The translations under genes were made by a program, and so were the position numbers. This document shows positions 27,777-37,925 of a stretch of DNA of 64,000 nt, in pieces. The stretch is taken from positions 586,287 through 650,286 of the forward strand of contig LT599022.1 in assembly GCA_900079695.1 (NCBI GenBank), given 5' to 3'. The number at the start of each line of letters is the position of its first letter. Positions within the stretch are counted from its first letter, which is position 1. The DNA is from an uncultured Alphaproteobacteria bacterium (GTDB taxonomy: Bacteria > Pseudomonadota > Alphaproteobacteria > Rhodospirillales > Rhodospirillaceae). The notes beneath the pieces were generated by a model, which worked only from the letters and a program-made list of their open reading frames with translations, was not told where the DNA came from and made no database searches.

Positions 27777-28937
27777 TTACGGCACCGAGGCCGGGCACTG
27801 CACGGTCACCACCGCGAACGCCGCCAGCCCCTCGCGCCGACCGATGAACCCGAGTTCCTCGGCCGTGGTCGCCTTGATGCCGACGCGGCCGTTGTCGATG
27901 CCGAGGATCGAGGCGACGCGGGTGGTCATCATCCGCCGGTGCGGGCCGATCCTCGGCGCTTCGCCGAGGATCGTGATGTCGGCGTTGACGACCCGCGCGC
28001 CGCGGGCCTTGACCAGGGCGAGCGCGCGTTTGACGAACAGCACGGAGGCGGCGCCGCGCCACTTGTCGTCCGACGGCGGGAAATGGCGGCCGATGTCGCC
28101 CGCGCCGATGGTGCCGAGCAGCGCGTCGGTAAGGGCATGGAGCGCGACGTCGGCGTCCGAGTGGCCGACCAGCCCCTGGTCGTGGGGCACCAGCACGCCG
28201 CACAGGGTCACCGAATTGCCTTCGCCGAGCCGGTGAACGTCGACGCCCTGGCCGATGCGGGTGTCGATCGGCCCCGAGAGAAGGCGCGCGGCGTGGTCGA
28301 AGTCGGCCTGGGTGGTGATCTTGAGGTTGCGCTCGTCGCCGTCGACGGTGGCGACGGCGATGCCGCAGGCTTCGGCGACGCTCGAGTCGTCGGTAAGGGC
28401 GCGGCCCTGCATTTCCCGGTGCGCCTGCAGGATCGACGCGAAGCGGAAGCCTTGCGGCGTCTGCGCCCGCCATACCGACGTGCGGTCGACGGTTTCGCTG
28501 ACGCCGTCGCCGCCGGTGCGCTTGAGGGTATCGCAGAGGGGGAGGGCGGGCACCGCGGCGTCGGCATGTTCGAGGGCGTCGAGCACCCGGTCGACCAGTC
28601 CCGCTCCGACGAACGGCCGTGCGCCGTCATGAATCAGCACCAGGTCGGGCGGGTCGGCGGCCAGCGCTTCGAGCCCGAGGCGGACCGAATCCTGCCGCTC
28701 CTGACCACCGAAGATCGGCGGCGCAAGGCCGAGTCCCTTGGCGGCGGCTTCGTAATAGGCGGCGTCGTTGGGGTGGATCACCGCCCGCACTTCGGTGACG
28801 TCGGGATGGGCGGACAATCGTCCGAGGGTGTGCCGCAGCATCGGCAATTCGCCGAGCATGCGATACTGCTTGGGAACGTCGCCGCCGAACCGCTGGCCAC
28901 GCCCCGCCGCGACCACCAATGCCACGCACCGTTTCAT
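27777..28937 (-). CDS. ispDF: IspDF, fused MEP-pathway enzyme
   Basis: This 386-aa fusion carries two steps of isoprenoid synthesis. The N-terminal IspD domain (residues 1-about 225) is the MEP cytidylyltransferase, with ALVVAAGRGQRFGGDVPKQY, LIHDGARPFV and RAQTPQGFRF. The C-terminal IspF domain (about 230-386) is MEcPP synthase, with GQGVDVHRLGEG, GHSDADVALHALTDALLG and IKATTAEELGFIGRREGLAA. Fusion of these two is typical of alpha- and epsilonproteobacteria. ATG 28937 has GGGGGAAG upstream. It is divergent from dusB. Confidence 0.97.
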   Translation of the reverse strand: MKRCVALVVAAGRGQRFGGDVPKQYRMLGELPMLRHTLGRLSAHPDVTEVRAVIHPNDAAYYEAAAKGLGLAPPIFGGQERQDSVRLGLEALAADPPDLVLIHDGARPFVGAGLVDRVLDALEHADAAVPALPLCDTLKRTGGDGVSETVDRTSVWRAQTPQGFRFASILQAHREMQGRALTDDSSVAEACGIAVATVDGDERNLKITTQADFDHAARLLSGPIDTRIGQGVDVHRLGEGNSVTLCGVLVPHDQGLVGHSDADVALHALTDALLGTIGAGDIGRHFPPSDDKWRGAASVLFVKRALALVKARGARVVNADITILGEAPRIGPHRRMMTTRVASILGIDNGRVGIKATTAEELGFIGRREGLAAFAVVTVQCPASVP

Positions 28938-29168
28938 CAGGCTTCCCCCGTAACCCATTGCCGCAAACCGCGCCTACGGTATCGCGCTTTGCGCCGTGGC
29001 GCCAGGATTCCCGGCGCGTCCGTGCGCGGCTGCGCGGGGGGCGCCGGAATGGATGACTACTTCGTGGGCGCGGCCGATTTTTTGTTCAGATAGCACCGAA
29101 TTTGCTTGAAATTCAGGCAGGCATTGGGTGGAATACGCCCGAAATCCGGTGTCTTTGGGGCAGCGTCG

Positions 29169-30155
29169 TTGACTGTTTTTTCACCTTTCTCCGCTCCGCT
29201 CGCGGTGCTCGCGCCGATGTCGGGCGTGACCGACGCGCCGTTCCGGTGGTTGGCGCGGCGCTTCGGCGCGCCGGCCATCGTCTCGGAAATGTTCGCCTCG
29301 AGTCTGCTGACGTTCGGCGGCAAGAGCAACCGCCGCAGCCTCGATTTTTCCGCCGAGGCGCCGCTCACCGTGCAACTCGTCGGCGGCGACCCCGGGATGA
29401 TGGCCGAGGCCGCGCGGATCGCCGAGGATGCGGGCGCGGCGGCGATCGACATCAACATGGGATGCCCGGCGAAGAAGATCGCCAAATCCGGCGGCGGCGC
29501 GATCCTGATGCGCGATCCGGAGCATGCCGCGCGGATCGTCTCGTCGGTGCGGTCGGCGGTGACGCTTCCGGTTTCGGTGAAGATCCGCCTCGGGTGGGAT
29601 GCCGCCTCGATCAACGCTCCGGCGTTTGCGGCACGGATGGCGGAGGCGGGGGCGGGCGCGGTGACGGTGCATGGCCGTACTCGCGAACAGCTCTATTCCG
29701 GCGTTGCCGACTGGCGGGCGATCGCCGCCGTGGTCGCGGCGGTGAAGGTTCCGGTGGTGGCGAACGGCGACGTCGCCGATCTCGATACCGCGCGCCGCGC
29801 GCTGGCCGAGTCGGGTGCCGCTGGGGTGATGATCGGGCGCGCCGCCTGCGGACGGCCGTGGCTGGTCGGGCACCTTGCCCGCGGCCTGGCTACCGGCGAG
29901 ATGCCGCCGGAGCCGGGGTTGCGCGAACGCGAGGCGATCCTGCTCGAGCACTTCGAACTGATGCTCGGCGAATACGGCCGTGAGGCCGGTCTGCGCGCGG
30001 CGCGCAAGCACCTCGCCTGGGCGATCGGCGGGATCGCCGGCGCCGCCGCGGCGCGCGAACGTGTGTTCGCCACCGAAACCGTCGAGGATACCGTCGCCGC
30101 GATCGCCGATCTGTTCCGTCGCGCCGCGTGCGCCGCAAGGAGTCTGGCTGCCTGA
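29169..30155 (+). CDS. dusB: tRNA-dihydrouridine synthase (DusB/NifR3)
   Basis: DusB reduces uridines in the tRNA D-loop using FMN. Signatures are LAPMSGVTDAPFRWLARRFG, the catalytic region DINMGCPAKKIAKSGGGAIL with its Cys, and ANGDVADLDTARRAL with GVMIGRAACGRPWLVG. The start is unclear: TTG 29169 gives 328 aa and a short leader, whereas TTG 29106 gives 349 aa; no strong ribosome-binding site exists for either. It shares one base with ntrB, the classic nifR3-ntrB-ntrC order of alphaproteobacteria. Confidence 0.93.
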   Translation: MTVFSPFSAPLAVLAPMSGVTDAPFRWLARRFGAPAIVSEMFASSLLTFGGKSNRRSLDFSAEAPLTVQLVGGDPGMMAEAARIAEDAGAAAIDINMGCPAKKIAKSGGGAILMRDPEHAARIVSSVRSAVTLPVSVKIRLGWDAASINAPAFAARMAEAGAGAVTVHGRTREQLYSGVADWRAIAAVVAAVKVPVVANGDVADLDTARRALAESGAAGVMIGRAACGRPWLVGHLARGLATGEMPPEPGLREREAILLEHFELMLGEYGREAGLRAARKHLAWAIGGIAGAAAARERVFATETVEDTVAAIADLFRRAACAARSLAA

Positions 30156-31282
30156 TGTCGATGTTCAGCAAGTTCCAAACCGCCAAGCCCGGCAAGGGCA
30201 AGGACAAGCCCGGGGCGGTGTCGGCCGAGGACATGGCGGGCATTCTCTATGCGCTGCCGGAGGCGGTGGTGGCGGTCGACGCGGACAATCGCGTGACCTA
30301 CGTCAACGCCGCCGCCGAGGCGCTGTTCGAGACCGGCGGCTCGCATATGCTCGGCCTGCCGCTCGGGGACTTCGTGCCGCAGGACAGCCCCGCCTACGCG
30401 CTTCTCGACCAGTGCCGCGCCGACCATTGCCGCTATTCCGAACACGGCGTCGAACTCGACACGCCACGCACCGGGCCGCGCACGATGACGGTGCAGGTGG
30501 CGCCGGTGTTCGACGATTCCCGCTGCGTCGTGCTGTCGATGCACGAGCACTCGATCGCCAAGAAGATCGGCCAGCAGCTTTCTCACCGCAACGTCGCCCG
30601 GTCGGTGACGGCGATGGCGCGGTTGCTCGCCCACGAGGTCAAGAACCCGCTTTCGGGCATTCGCGGTGCGGCGCAACTCCTGGAGCAGAACGCGAGCGAG
30701 GACGATCGCACGCTCACCCGCCTGATCTGCGACGAGGCCGATCGCATCGTCGCCCTGGTGGACCGGATGGAGGCGTTTTCCGACAAGCCGCAGTTGGTGC
30801 GCCAGCCGGTCAACATCCATCAGGTGCTGGAGCACGTCCGCCGCGTCGCCGAGAACGGTTTCGCCAAGGGGATCCGTATCGTCGAAATGTACGATCCGTC
30901 GCTGCCGCCGGTGCTGGGCGACCGCGATCAGTTGATCCAGGTGTTCCTCAATCTCGTCAAGAACGCCGCCGAGGCGTGCCCCACCGACGGCCCCGAGATC
31001 GTCGTCAGCACCAACTACCAGCACGGCATCCGCCTTGCTGTGCCGGGCGGGGCGGACAGCCGCCAGCACGTGCCGCTGGTGGTGACGGTGCAGGACAACG
31101 GCCCCGGAATTCCCAAGGAGCTCCGTCAGAACCTCTTCGATCCCTTCGTCACCACCAAATCGAGCGGATCCGGCCTCGGTCTGTCGCTGGTGGCGAAGAT
31201 CGTCGACGATCACGGCGGCATCATCGAATTCGACTGCCAGCCGAAAAAGACGATCTTCCGCGTGATGTTGCCCGTCGCCTGA
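30155..31282 (+). CDS. ntrB: NtrB, nitrogen-regulation sensor kinase
   Basis: NtrB (GlnL) is the cytoplasmic kinase that phosphorylates NtrC when nitrogen is limiting and is inhibited by PII. The 375-aa protein has a PAS domain (about residues 28-130), a HisKA with His160 in LLAHEVKNPLSGIRGAAQLL, and an HATPase domain with NAAEACPTDGPEI and the G boxes VQDNGPGIPKEL and KSSGSGLGLSLVAK. ATG 30155 is chosen because AAGGAG lies upstream and it overlaps the dusB stop by one base. No membrane segment is present. Confidence 0.96.
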   Translation: MSMFSKFQTAKPGKGKDKPGAVSAEDMAGILYALPEAVVAVDADNRVTYVNAAAEALFETGGSHMLGLPLGDFVPQDSPAYALLDQCRADHCRYSEHGVELDTPRTGPRTMTVQVAPVFDDSRCVVLSMHEHSIAKKIGQQLSHRNVARSVTAMARLLAHEVKNPLSGIRGAAQLLEQNASEDDRTLTRLICDEADRIVALVDRMEAFSDKPQLVRQPVNIHQVLEHVRRVAENGFAKGIRIVEMYDPSLPPVLGDRDQLIQVFLNLVKNAAEACPTDGPEIVVSTNYQHGIRLAVPGGADSRQHVPLVVTVQDNGPGIPKELRQNLFDPFVTTKSSGSGLGLSLVAKIVDDHGGIIEFDCQPKKTIFRVMLPVA

Positions 31283-31309
31283 CGCATTGAAACGAAAGAC
31301 GAAACCACC

Positions 31310-32755
31310 ATGACCCCATCCACGATTCTCGTCGCCGACGACGACCGCAGCATCCGCACCGTGCTTTCTCAGGCGCTGGCGCGGGCGGGCTACGAGGTGC
31401 GCACCACCGGCAACGCCGCGACCTTGTGGCGCTGGGTGCAGGACGGCGACGGCGACCTCGTGATCACCGACGTCATCATGCCCGACGAGAACGGCCTCGA
31501 CCTGATTCCGCGGATCAAGAAACTGCGCCCCGAGATGCGGATCATCGTGATGAGCGCGCAGAACACGCTGCTCACGGCGGTCAAGGCAACCGAGCGCGGC
31601 GCCTTCGAATACCTGCCCAAGCCGTTCGACATCAAGGAACTGGTGGGCGTGGTGCAGCGCGCTCTGTCGATGCCGAAGACGGGGCCGGAGAAGGGCCACG
31701 CCGAAGACGAGGACTACGACCGCCTGCCGCTGATCGGCCGCTCCCCGGCGATGCAGGAGATCTACCGCACCCTCGCGCGGCTGATGAACACCGATCTCAC
31801 GGTGATGATCAACGGCGAGTCCGGCACCGGCAAGGAACTGGTGGCGCGCGCCCTGCACGAATACGGCAAGCGCCGCAACGGCCCGTTCGTCGCCATCAAC
31901 ATGGCGGCGATTCCGCGCGAGTTGATCGAGAGCGAGTTGTTCGGCCACGAAAAGGGCGCCTTCACCGGGGCGACCACCCGTTCGGCGGGGCGCTTCGAAC
32001 AGGCGGAGGGCGGCACCCTCTTCCTCGACGAAATCGGGGACATGCCGCCCGAGGCGCAGACCCGTCTGCTGCGCGTGTTGCAGGAAGGGGAATACACCAC
32101 CGTCGGCGGCCGCACCCCGATCCGCGCCAACGTTCGCATCGTTGCCGCTACCCACCGCGACCTGAGCGTGCAGATCCGCCAGGGGTTGTTCCGCGAGGAC
32201 CTCTATTACCGCCTCAACGTCGTGCCGATCCGCCTGCCGCCGCTGCGCGAGCGGGTCGAGGACATTCCCGAGCTGGTCAACCATTTCCTCAACGTCGCCG
32301 CTCAGGAAGGTTTGCCGATCAAGTCTCTCGACGCCAAGGCGATCGAACGTCTCAAGCAGCACCGCTGGCCCGGCAACGTCCGCGAGCTCGAGAACCTGAT
32401 CCGCCGTCTCGCGGCTCTGTATTCGCAGGAGCTGATCGAAGTCGATGCGATCGAGGCGGAGCTGTCGTCGTCGATGGCGCCGGTGGCATCCGGCGCGCCG
32501 GTCGAGAACGAGGGGCTCTCGGGAATGGTCGAACGCCATCTGCGCGATTATTTTCTCGCCCACGCCGACGGCTTGCCCGCACCGGGGCTGCATGAACGCA
32601 TCCTGCGCGAGGTCGAGCGGCCGCTGATCTCGCTCTGCCTCGACGCAACCCGCGGCAACCAGATCAAGGCCGCGCACGTCCTCGGCCTCAACCGCAACAC
32701 CTTGCGGAAGAAGATCCGCGAGCTCGACATCCACGTGATTCGCGGCGTGAAGTGA
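31310..32755 (+). CDS. ntrC: NtrC, sigma-54-dependent nitrogen response regulator
   Basis: NtrC (481 aa) activates sigma-54 promoters for nitrogen assimilation. The receiver domain has Asp54 ([17 protein letters not shown]); the AAA+ domain has Walker A GESGTGKE, the sigma-54 contact GAFTGA (216-221) and Walker [11 protein letters not shown]. The C-terminal Fis-type helix-turn-helix reads [20 protein letters not shown]. All functional motifs are intact, in contrast to NtrX downstream. It follows ntrB by 27 bases. Confidence 0.97.
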   Translation: MTPSTILVADDDRSIRTVLSQALARAGYEVRTTGNAATLWRWVQDGDGDLVITDVIMPDENGLDLIPRIKKLRPEMRIIVMSAQNTLLTAVKATERGAFEYLPKPFDIKELVGVVQRALSMPKTGPEKGHAEDEDYDRLPLIGRSPAMQEIYRTLARLMNTDLTVMINGESGTGKELVARALHEYGKRRNGPFVAINMAAIPRELIESELFGHEKGAFTGATTRSAGRFEQAEGGTLFLDEIGDMPPEAQTRLLRVLQEGEYTTVGGRTPIRANVRIVAATHRDLSVQIRQGLFREDLYYRLNVVPIRLPPLRERVEDIPELVNHFLNVAAQEGLPIKSLDAKAIERLKQHRWPGNVRELENLIRRLAALYSQELIEVDAIEAELSSSMAPVASGAPVENEGLSGMVERHLRDYFLAHADGLPAPGLHERILREVERPLISLCLDATRGNQIKAAHVLGLNRNTLRKKIRELDIHVIRGVK

Positions 32756-32765
32756 GGCTTGCGGC

Positions 32766-35066
32766 ATGGCGACGCCGCCGAAATCCAAACACCGCCTGGG
32801 CATGCGCCTCGGGATCTGGGCTCGTCGGGTCCGCCTCGGGCGCAAGCTCGCGGTACTGCTCGCCGTCGGGGCGCTGATCTCCGGCTTGCTGACGATGGCG
32901 GCGCTGTTCGAGACCGGCCCGTTCCGCCCGTCGCCCGACCTCGCGTTCGTCTACCTCAATCTCGATCTCGCGTTCCTGCTCGCACTGTCGATCGTGGTCG
33001 GGCGGCGGCTGGTGCAGATCTACGCCGAGCGCCGTTCCGGCCGCGCCGGGTCGCGGCTGCAGAGCCGTCTGGTGCTCTCGTTCGCGGTGCTTGCGGTGGT
33101 GCCGACGGTGCTGGTCGGCACCTTTTCGGCGATCTTCTTCCACAACGGCCTTCAGGGGTGGTTCTCCAACCGCGTCGGCACCGCGGTGCACGAATCCCTG
33201 GTGGTGGCGGAGGCCTATCTCAAGGAGCATCAGCAGGCGCTCGCCACCGACGCCTTGAGCATGGCCCACGACGTCACGCGCAACTGGGACACGCTCTATG
33301 TCTCGACGCCGCGCATGGACAACTTCATGCGCCAGCAATCGCTGCAGCGGGGGCTCTCCGAGGCGGTGATCTTCAACGAAACCGGCGACGTGTTGGCGCG
33401 CGCCGGCTTCACCTTTTCGCTGCAGTACGAAGACGTGCCGATGTGGGCGCTGGAGAAGGCGCGGCGCGGCGAGGTGGCGCTGCTCACCAGCGGCGGCGAC
33501 GACCGGGTGCGGGCGCTGATCCGCCTCGACGTGCTCGCGCCGGGCGAGAACTTCCTCTACATCGGCCGTTTCGTCGACGCGACGGTGATCGGCCACATCG
33601 AACAGGCGCAGGAAGCGGTCCAGGCCTATCAGGCGCTCGAAATCGAGCGTTGGGACTTCGAGCTGACCTTCACCCTGGTCTACATCCTGGTTTCGCTGCT
33701 GCTGCTGCTGACGGCGATGTGGCTCGGCCTGAGTCTCTCGAACCAGCTCGTACAGCCGGTCTCCGAACTGATCAGCGCGGCCGAAAAGGTGGGCGAGGGC
33801 AATCTGTCCGCCAAGGTGCCGGAGTATGCCTATGCCGACGAGATGTCGGTGCTGTCGCGCGCCTTCAACCGGATGCTGATCCAACTCGCCGAACAACGCG
33901 AGAGCCTGCTCGACGCCAATCAGCAGCTCGACCAGAGACGCCGCTTCACCGAAGCGGTGCTGACCGGCGTGTCCGCCGGTGTCCTGGGGCTCGACGCGGT
34001 CGGCCGGGTGCGCGCGGTCAATCCGTCGGCGGCGGAGTTGCTCGGGTTCGATGCGAGCGCGGCGGTCGGCCACATGCTCGGTGAATTGTCGCCGGAACTC
34101 GATTCCGCCTTCACCGAAATGCGCCACGCGACCGGCCGCGCGATCCAGAAGCCGGTCAGCATCCGCCGCGACGGACCGGAGCGGGTGCTTCTGGTGCGCG
34201 TCGGCACCGAATTCGCGGGCCTCGACGTCATCGGCTACGTGCTGACCTTCGACGACGTGACCGAACTCCAGACCGCGCAGCGCGCCGCCGCATGGTCCGA
34301 CGTGGCGCGCCGGATCGCTCACGAGATCAAGAACCCGCTCACCCCGATCCAGCTCTCCGCCGAGCGACTGCAGCACAAGTACCTGCCGCAGCTTGCCGAG
34401 GGCGGCGAGACCTTCCGCGCGCTCACCGACACCATCGTCCGGCAGGTCGGCGACATCCGTCGTCTCGTCGACGAGTTCTCGTCGTTCGCGCGGATGCCGA
34501 CGCCACAATTCGCACGGGAGAACCTGCCGCTTCTGGTACAGCAGGCGGTCGAACTGCAGAAGGCGGCGTATCCTCACGTGGCGTTTTCGCTGACCCTGCC
34601 GCCACGCCCGATGATCGTCGAATGCGATCGTGGGCTGATTGCCCAGTGCCTGACCAATATTCTCAAGAACGCCATAGAATCTATTGAAGAGCGGCATAAA
34701 ACTAAGCCGGAACCCGGCGGTGAAGTTGCGGTTTCGGTGCGCGGCGAGGGGGAGGGGGTTCGCGTCGAGATCCGCGACAACGGCATCGGATTGCCGACGC
34801 AGGGGCGCGAGCGTCTCACCGATCCCTACGTCACCACCCGCGCCAAGGGTACCGGCCTCGGCCTCGCGATCGTGAAGAAGATCATGGAGGATCACGGCGG
34901 ACGCATTACCCTCGCCGACGCGCGCGCGGCGGCGGGCGAAAACGCAAGCGGTCTTGACACCGGGCACGAGTTGCAGCCCACTCAGGGCGCGCGGATCATT
35001 TTGGAATTTCCCGCGGCTTCGGCCGCGGCCGAAGCGCTTCCACAACGGGAAGCGCCGAAGGCATAG
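32766..35066 (+). CDS. ntrY: NtrY, membrane sensor kinase
   Basis: NtrY (766 aa) is the membrane partner of NtrX, linked in other alphaproteobacteria to nitrogen, redox and envelope responses. Three N-terminal membrane segments lie at about residues 28-50, 60-82 and 100-125, followed by a periplasmic region and a fourth helix at about 300-325. Then come HAMP (about 325-378), PAS (about 390-500) and HisKA with His519 (IAHEIKNPLTPIQLSAERL). The HATPase domain has RDNGIGLPTQGRERL and KGTGLGLAIVKKIMEDHGG. It follows ntrC by ten bases. Confidence 0.95.
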   Translation: MATPPKSKHRLGMRLGIWARRVRLGRKLAVLLAVGALISGLLTMAALFETGPFRPSPDLAFVYLNLDLAFLLALSIVVGRRLVQIYAERRSGRAGSRLQSRLVLSFAVLAVVPTVLVGTFSAIFFHNGLQGWFSNRVGTAVHESLVVAEAYLKEHQQALATDALSMAHDVTRNWDTLYVSTPRMDNFMRQQSLQRGLSEAVIFNETGDVLARAGFTFSLQYEDVPMWALEKARRGEVALLTSGGDDRVRALIRLDVLAPGENFLYIGRFVDATVIGHIEQAQEAVQAYQALEIERWDFELTFTLVYILVSLLLLLTAMWLGLSLSNQLVQPVSELISAAEKVGEGNLSAKVPEYAYADEMSVLSRAFNRMLIQLAEQRESLLDANQQLDQRRRFTEAVLTGVSAGVLGLDAVGRVRAVNPSAAELLGFDASAAVGHMLGELSPELDSAFTEMRHATGRAIQKPVSIRRDGPERVLLVRVGTEFAGLDVIGYVLTFDDVTELQTAQRAAAWSDVARRIAHEIKNPLTPIQLSAERLQHKYLPQLAEGGETFRALTDTIVRQVGDIRRLVDEFSSFARMPTPQFARENLPLLVQQAVELQKAAYPHVAFSLTLPPRPMIVECDRGLIAQCLTNILKNAIESIEERHKTKPEPGGEVAVSVRGEGEGVRVEIRDNGIGLPTQGRERLTDPYVTTRAKGTGLGLAIVKKIMEDHGGRITLADARAAAGENASGLDTGHELQPTQGARIILEFPAASAAAEALPQREAPKA

Positions 35067-35088
35067 AGGCGTGTGAAGAAGAGTGTCC

Positions 35089-36477
35089 ATGGATATCCTG
35101 ATCGTCGATGACGAAGCCGACATCCGCATGCTGGTCGCCGGCATTCTGGAGGACGAGGGCTACACCACGCGCGAAGCAAGCGATGCGGATTCCGCGCTCG
35201 CGGCGATGAAGGAGCGCCGCCCGCATCTCGTGATTCTCGATATCTGGTTGGAGGGCAGCCGCCTCGACGGCCTCGGGATCTTGCGCGAGATCCGCAAGCG
35301 CGATCCGGACATGCCAGTGGTGATGATTTCCGGCCACGGCACCGTGGAAACCGCCGTTGCCGCCCTCAAGGAAGGGGCCTACGACTTCATCGAGAAGCCG
35401 TTCAAGATGCAGCGCCTGTTGCTGGTGGTGGAGCGCGCGCTGGAAGCCAATTCGCTGCGCACCGAGAACCGCAATCTCAAGGCGCTGGCGGGCTCGGCGG
35501 CGGAGCTGATCGGGACGTCGCCGGCGGTGCAGCAGGTGCGTCAGATCGTCGAGCGGGTCGCGCCGACCGGCTCGCGAGTTCTCGTCACCGGCCCGGCGGG
35601 AGCGGGCAAGGAGGTGGTGGCGCGGCAGATTCACCTGCAATCGAAGCGCTGCAACGGCCCGTTCGTCGTGGTCAACTGCGCGGCGATGCATCCGGACCGG
35701 ATGGAACGCGAACTTTTCGGCATGGAGCCGGGCTATGCGGGGCCGGACGCCCCCGGCCATCCCGGCGTGTTCGAACGTGCGCACGGCGGCACGCTGCTGC
35801 TCGACGAAGTCGCCGACATGCCGCTCGAAACCCAAGGCAAGATCGTGCGCGTGCTGCAGGATCAGAGCTTCGAGCGGCTCGGAGGCCACGGGCGGGTCAA
35901 GGTCGACGTTCGGGTGATTTCGACCACCAACCGCGATCTCACCCGCGCGATCGCCGAGGGACACTTCCGCGAAGACCTGTATTACCGGCTCGCGGTGGTA
36001 CCGCTGGCGATGCCGCCACTGCGGGAACGGCGCGAGGACATTCCCGATCTCGCCGCCGAATTCCTCCGCCATGCCGCCGCCGCCGCGGGCGCCGCGCCGC
36101 GTAGCCTCGGCGAGGACGCGCTCGCGGCGCTGCGCGCATACGATTGGCCGGGCAACGTGCGGCAGTTGCGCAACGCCATGGACTGGGCCACGATCATGGC
36201 GCCGGGCGACGCGCGCACGCCGATCTCGGCGGATATGCTCCCGCCCGAAATCGGCGCGACCGCGCCGATGACGCTGCACTCCTCCTATTCGGCGGAAATC
36301 ATGGGATTGCCGCTGCGGGAAGCGCGCGAACTGTTCGAGCGGGACTATCTGTCGAGCCAACTCGTGCGGTTCGGCGGCAACATCTCGAAGACCGCCGGGT
36401 TCGTCGGCATGGAGCGTTCGGCGCTGCACCGGAAACTCAAATCCCTTGGCATCTTCGCCGACGATCATTCGCGCTGA
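35089..36477 (+). CDS. ntrX: NtrX, response regulator with altered sigma-54 loop
   Basis: NtrX (462 aa) has a receiver domain with Asp51 (LVILDIWLEGS), an AAA+ domain with Walker A GPAGAGKE and Walker B GTLLLDEVADM, and a Fis-type C-terminus (NISKTAGFVGMERSALHRKL). Where NtrC has GAFTGA, this protein reads LFGMEPGYAGPDAPGHPG (from residue 209), so the loop that contacts sigma-54 is missing. Degenerate loops are known in alphaproteobacterial NtrX, which act as sigma-70-type regulators. ATG 35089 was chosen over GTG 35083 for its better ribosome-binding context. Confidence 0.94.
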   Translation: MDILIVDDEADIRMLVAGILEDEGYTTREASDADSALAAMKERRPHLVILDIWLEGSRLDGLGILREIRKRDPDMPVVMISGHGTVETAVAALKEGAYDFIEKPFKMQRLLLVVERALEANSLRTENRNLKALAGSAAELIGTSPAVQQVRQIVERVAPTGSRVLVTGPAGAGKEVVARQIHLQSKRCNGPFVVVNCAAMHPDRMERELFGMEPGYAGPDAPGHPGVFERAHGGTLLLDEVADMPLETQGKIVRVLQDQSFERLGGHGRVKVDVRVISTTNRDLTRAIAEGHFREDLYYRLAVVPLAMPPLRERREDIPDLAAEFLRHAAAAAGAAPRSLGEDALAALRAYDWPGNVRQLRNAMDWATIMAPGDARTPISADMLPPEIGATAPMTLHSSYSAEIMGLPLREARELFERDYLSSQLVRFGGNISKTAGFVGMERSALHRKLKSLGIFADDHSR

Positions 36478-36492
36478 CATGAGGATCGCACC

Positions 36493-37869
36493 ATGCGGGT
36501 ACTGATTTGCGGCGCGGGGCAGGTGGGGTTCAATATCGCCCGCTATCTCGCCGCCGAAGATGCCGACATCACCGTCGTCGACCGGAGTCCCGAACTGATC
36601 CGCAAGATTCAGGATCAGCTCGACGTGCAGGCGGTGGTCGGCCACGCCGCGCATCCGCAGACTCTCGAACAGGCGGGAGCGAACACCGCGGACATGATGA
36701 TCGCGGTGACGCCCACCGACGAGGTCAACATGGTCGCCTGCCAAGTGGCGCATTCGCTGTTCCGGGTGCCGACCAAGATCGCGCGGGTGCGCTCGCAGAG
36801 CTATCTCAGTCCGATCTGGGCCAACCTCTATTCGCGCGAGAACATGCCGATCGACGTGATCATCTCGCCCGAGTACGAGGTTGCGCAGTCGATGACGCGT
36901 TTGCTCGAAGTGCCGGGCGCGCTCGACGTGATTCCCCTGTGCAACGACAAGGTGCGCCTGATCGGCGCGCGCGCGGAGCAGAACTGCCCGGTTCTCAACA
37001 CCCCGCTCCGGCAGCTCTCGCAGCTCTTCCCCGAGCTTTCGATCGTGATTCTCGGGATCATCCGCGACGAACGCGCCTGGGTGCCCACCGGCGACGACAT
37101 CATGCAGCCAGGCGACGACGTCTATTTCATCACCGAGACCTCCAAGACCCAGCGTGCGCTCGCCGTCTTCGGCCACGAGGAAACCCTCTCCAGCCGCGTG
37201 GTGATCATGGGCGGCGGGAATATCGGTCTTGCGCTGGCTCAGGCGCTTGAGGCGCATCCGTTGAGTTTCAACTCGAAACTGATCGAGATGAACGAGGACC
37301 GCGCCGAGTTCGCCGCCAAGACTTTGTCGAGCACCGTGGTGATCCACGGCGACGCCCTCGACGCCGACATTCTCGACGAGGCGGGCGTGAAGACCTCCGA
37401 CACCGTGGTGGCGATCACCGACAACGACGAGACCAACATCCTCGCCTCGCTGCTCGCCAAGCGTCACGGCGTGCGCCGCGCCATCACCCTCACCAATAAG
37501 CCGGAGTACGGCCGCCTCGTCAGCCATCTCGGCATCGACACCGCGATCAACCCGCGCGACATCACCGTCTCGACGATCCTCCAGCACGTTCGCCGCGGCC
37601 GCATCCATTCGGTGCATGCGCTGCACGAAGGCTTCGGCGAACTGATCGAGGCGGACGCTCTCGAAACCTCCGAAATCGTCGGCAAATCGATCAAGAGCGC
37701 AAGCCTGCCTCACGGCGTGCTGCTCGGAGCGATCGTCCGCGACGACAAGGTGATCATTCCCCGCGGCAACACCACCGTTCACGCGGGCGACCGGGTCGTG
37801 CTGTTCGCCGACGCCGAATCCATCCGCAAGGCGGAAAAGCTGTTCGCCGTCCGCCTGACCTACATCTGA
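36493..37869 (+). CDS. trkA: TrkA, potassium-uptake regulatory subunit
   Basis: TrkA is the cytoplasmic NAD-binding regulator of the TrkH/TrkG potassium transporters. The 458-aa protein is a tandem duplication: RCK-N domains start with VLICGAGQVGFNIARYLAAE (residue 3) and VVIMGGGNIGLALAQALE (about 236), and each is followed by an RCK-C domain. Both Rossmann G-x-G-x-x-G motifs are intact. It follows ntrX by 15 bases, the usual ntrYX-trkA order, so potassium transport is probably co-regulated with the Ntr signals. No trkH is in the window. Confidence 0.96.
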   Translation: MRVLICGAGQVGFNIARYLAAEDADITVVDRSPELIRKIQDQLDVQAVVGHAAHPQTLEQAGANTADMMIAVTPTDEVNMVACQVAHSLFRVPTKIARVRSQSYLSPIWANLYSRENMPIDVIISPEYEVAQSMTRLLEVPGALDVIPLCNDKVRLIGARAEQNCPVLNTPLRQLSQLFPELSIVILGIIRDERAWVPTGDDIMQPGDDVYFITETSKTQRALAVFGHEETLSSRVVIMGGGNIGLALAQALEAHPLSFNSKLIEMNEDRAEFAAKTLSSTVVIHGDALDADILDEAGVKTSDTVVAITDNDETNILASLLAKRHGVRRAITLTNKPEYGRLVSHLGIDTAINPRDITVSTILQHVRRGRIHSVHALHEGFGELIEADALETSEIVGKSIKSASLPHGVLLGAIVRDDKVIIPRGNTTVHAGDRVVLFADAESIRKAEKLFAVRLTYI

Positions 37870-37925
37870 CGCGCCGACGCGCCGGCGAGGCGCGTCGGCC
37901 CCAAAACCCGAGGAGTTGCAAGCCG

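Noticed and set aside
29693-37782. Very long open frames on the minus strand opposite dusB-ntrBCYX-trkA
   Set aside because: They lie antisense to well-recognised genes, have low-complexity composition rich in Arg, His and Gly, and show no domain motif. They arise from the high GC content and codon bias.
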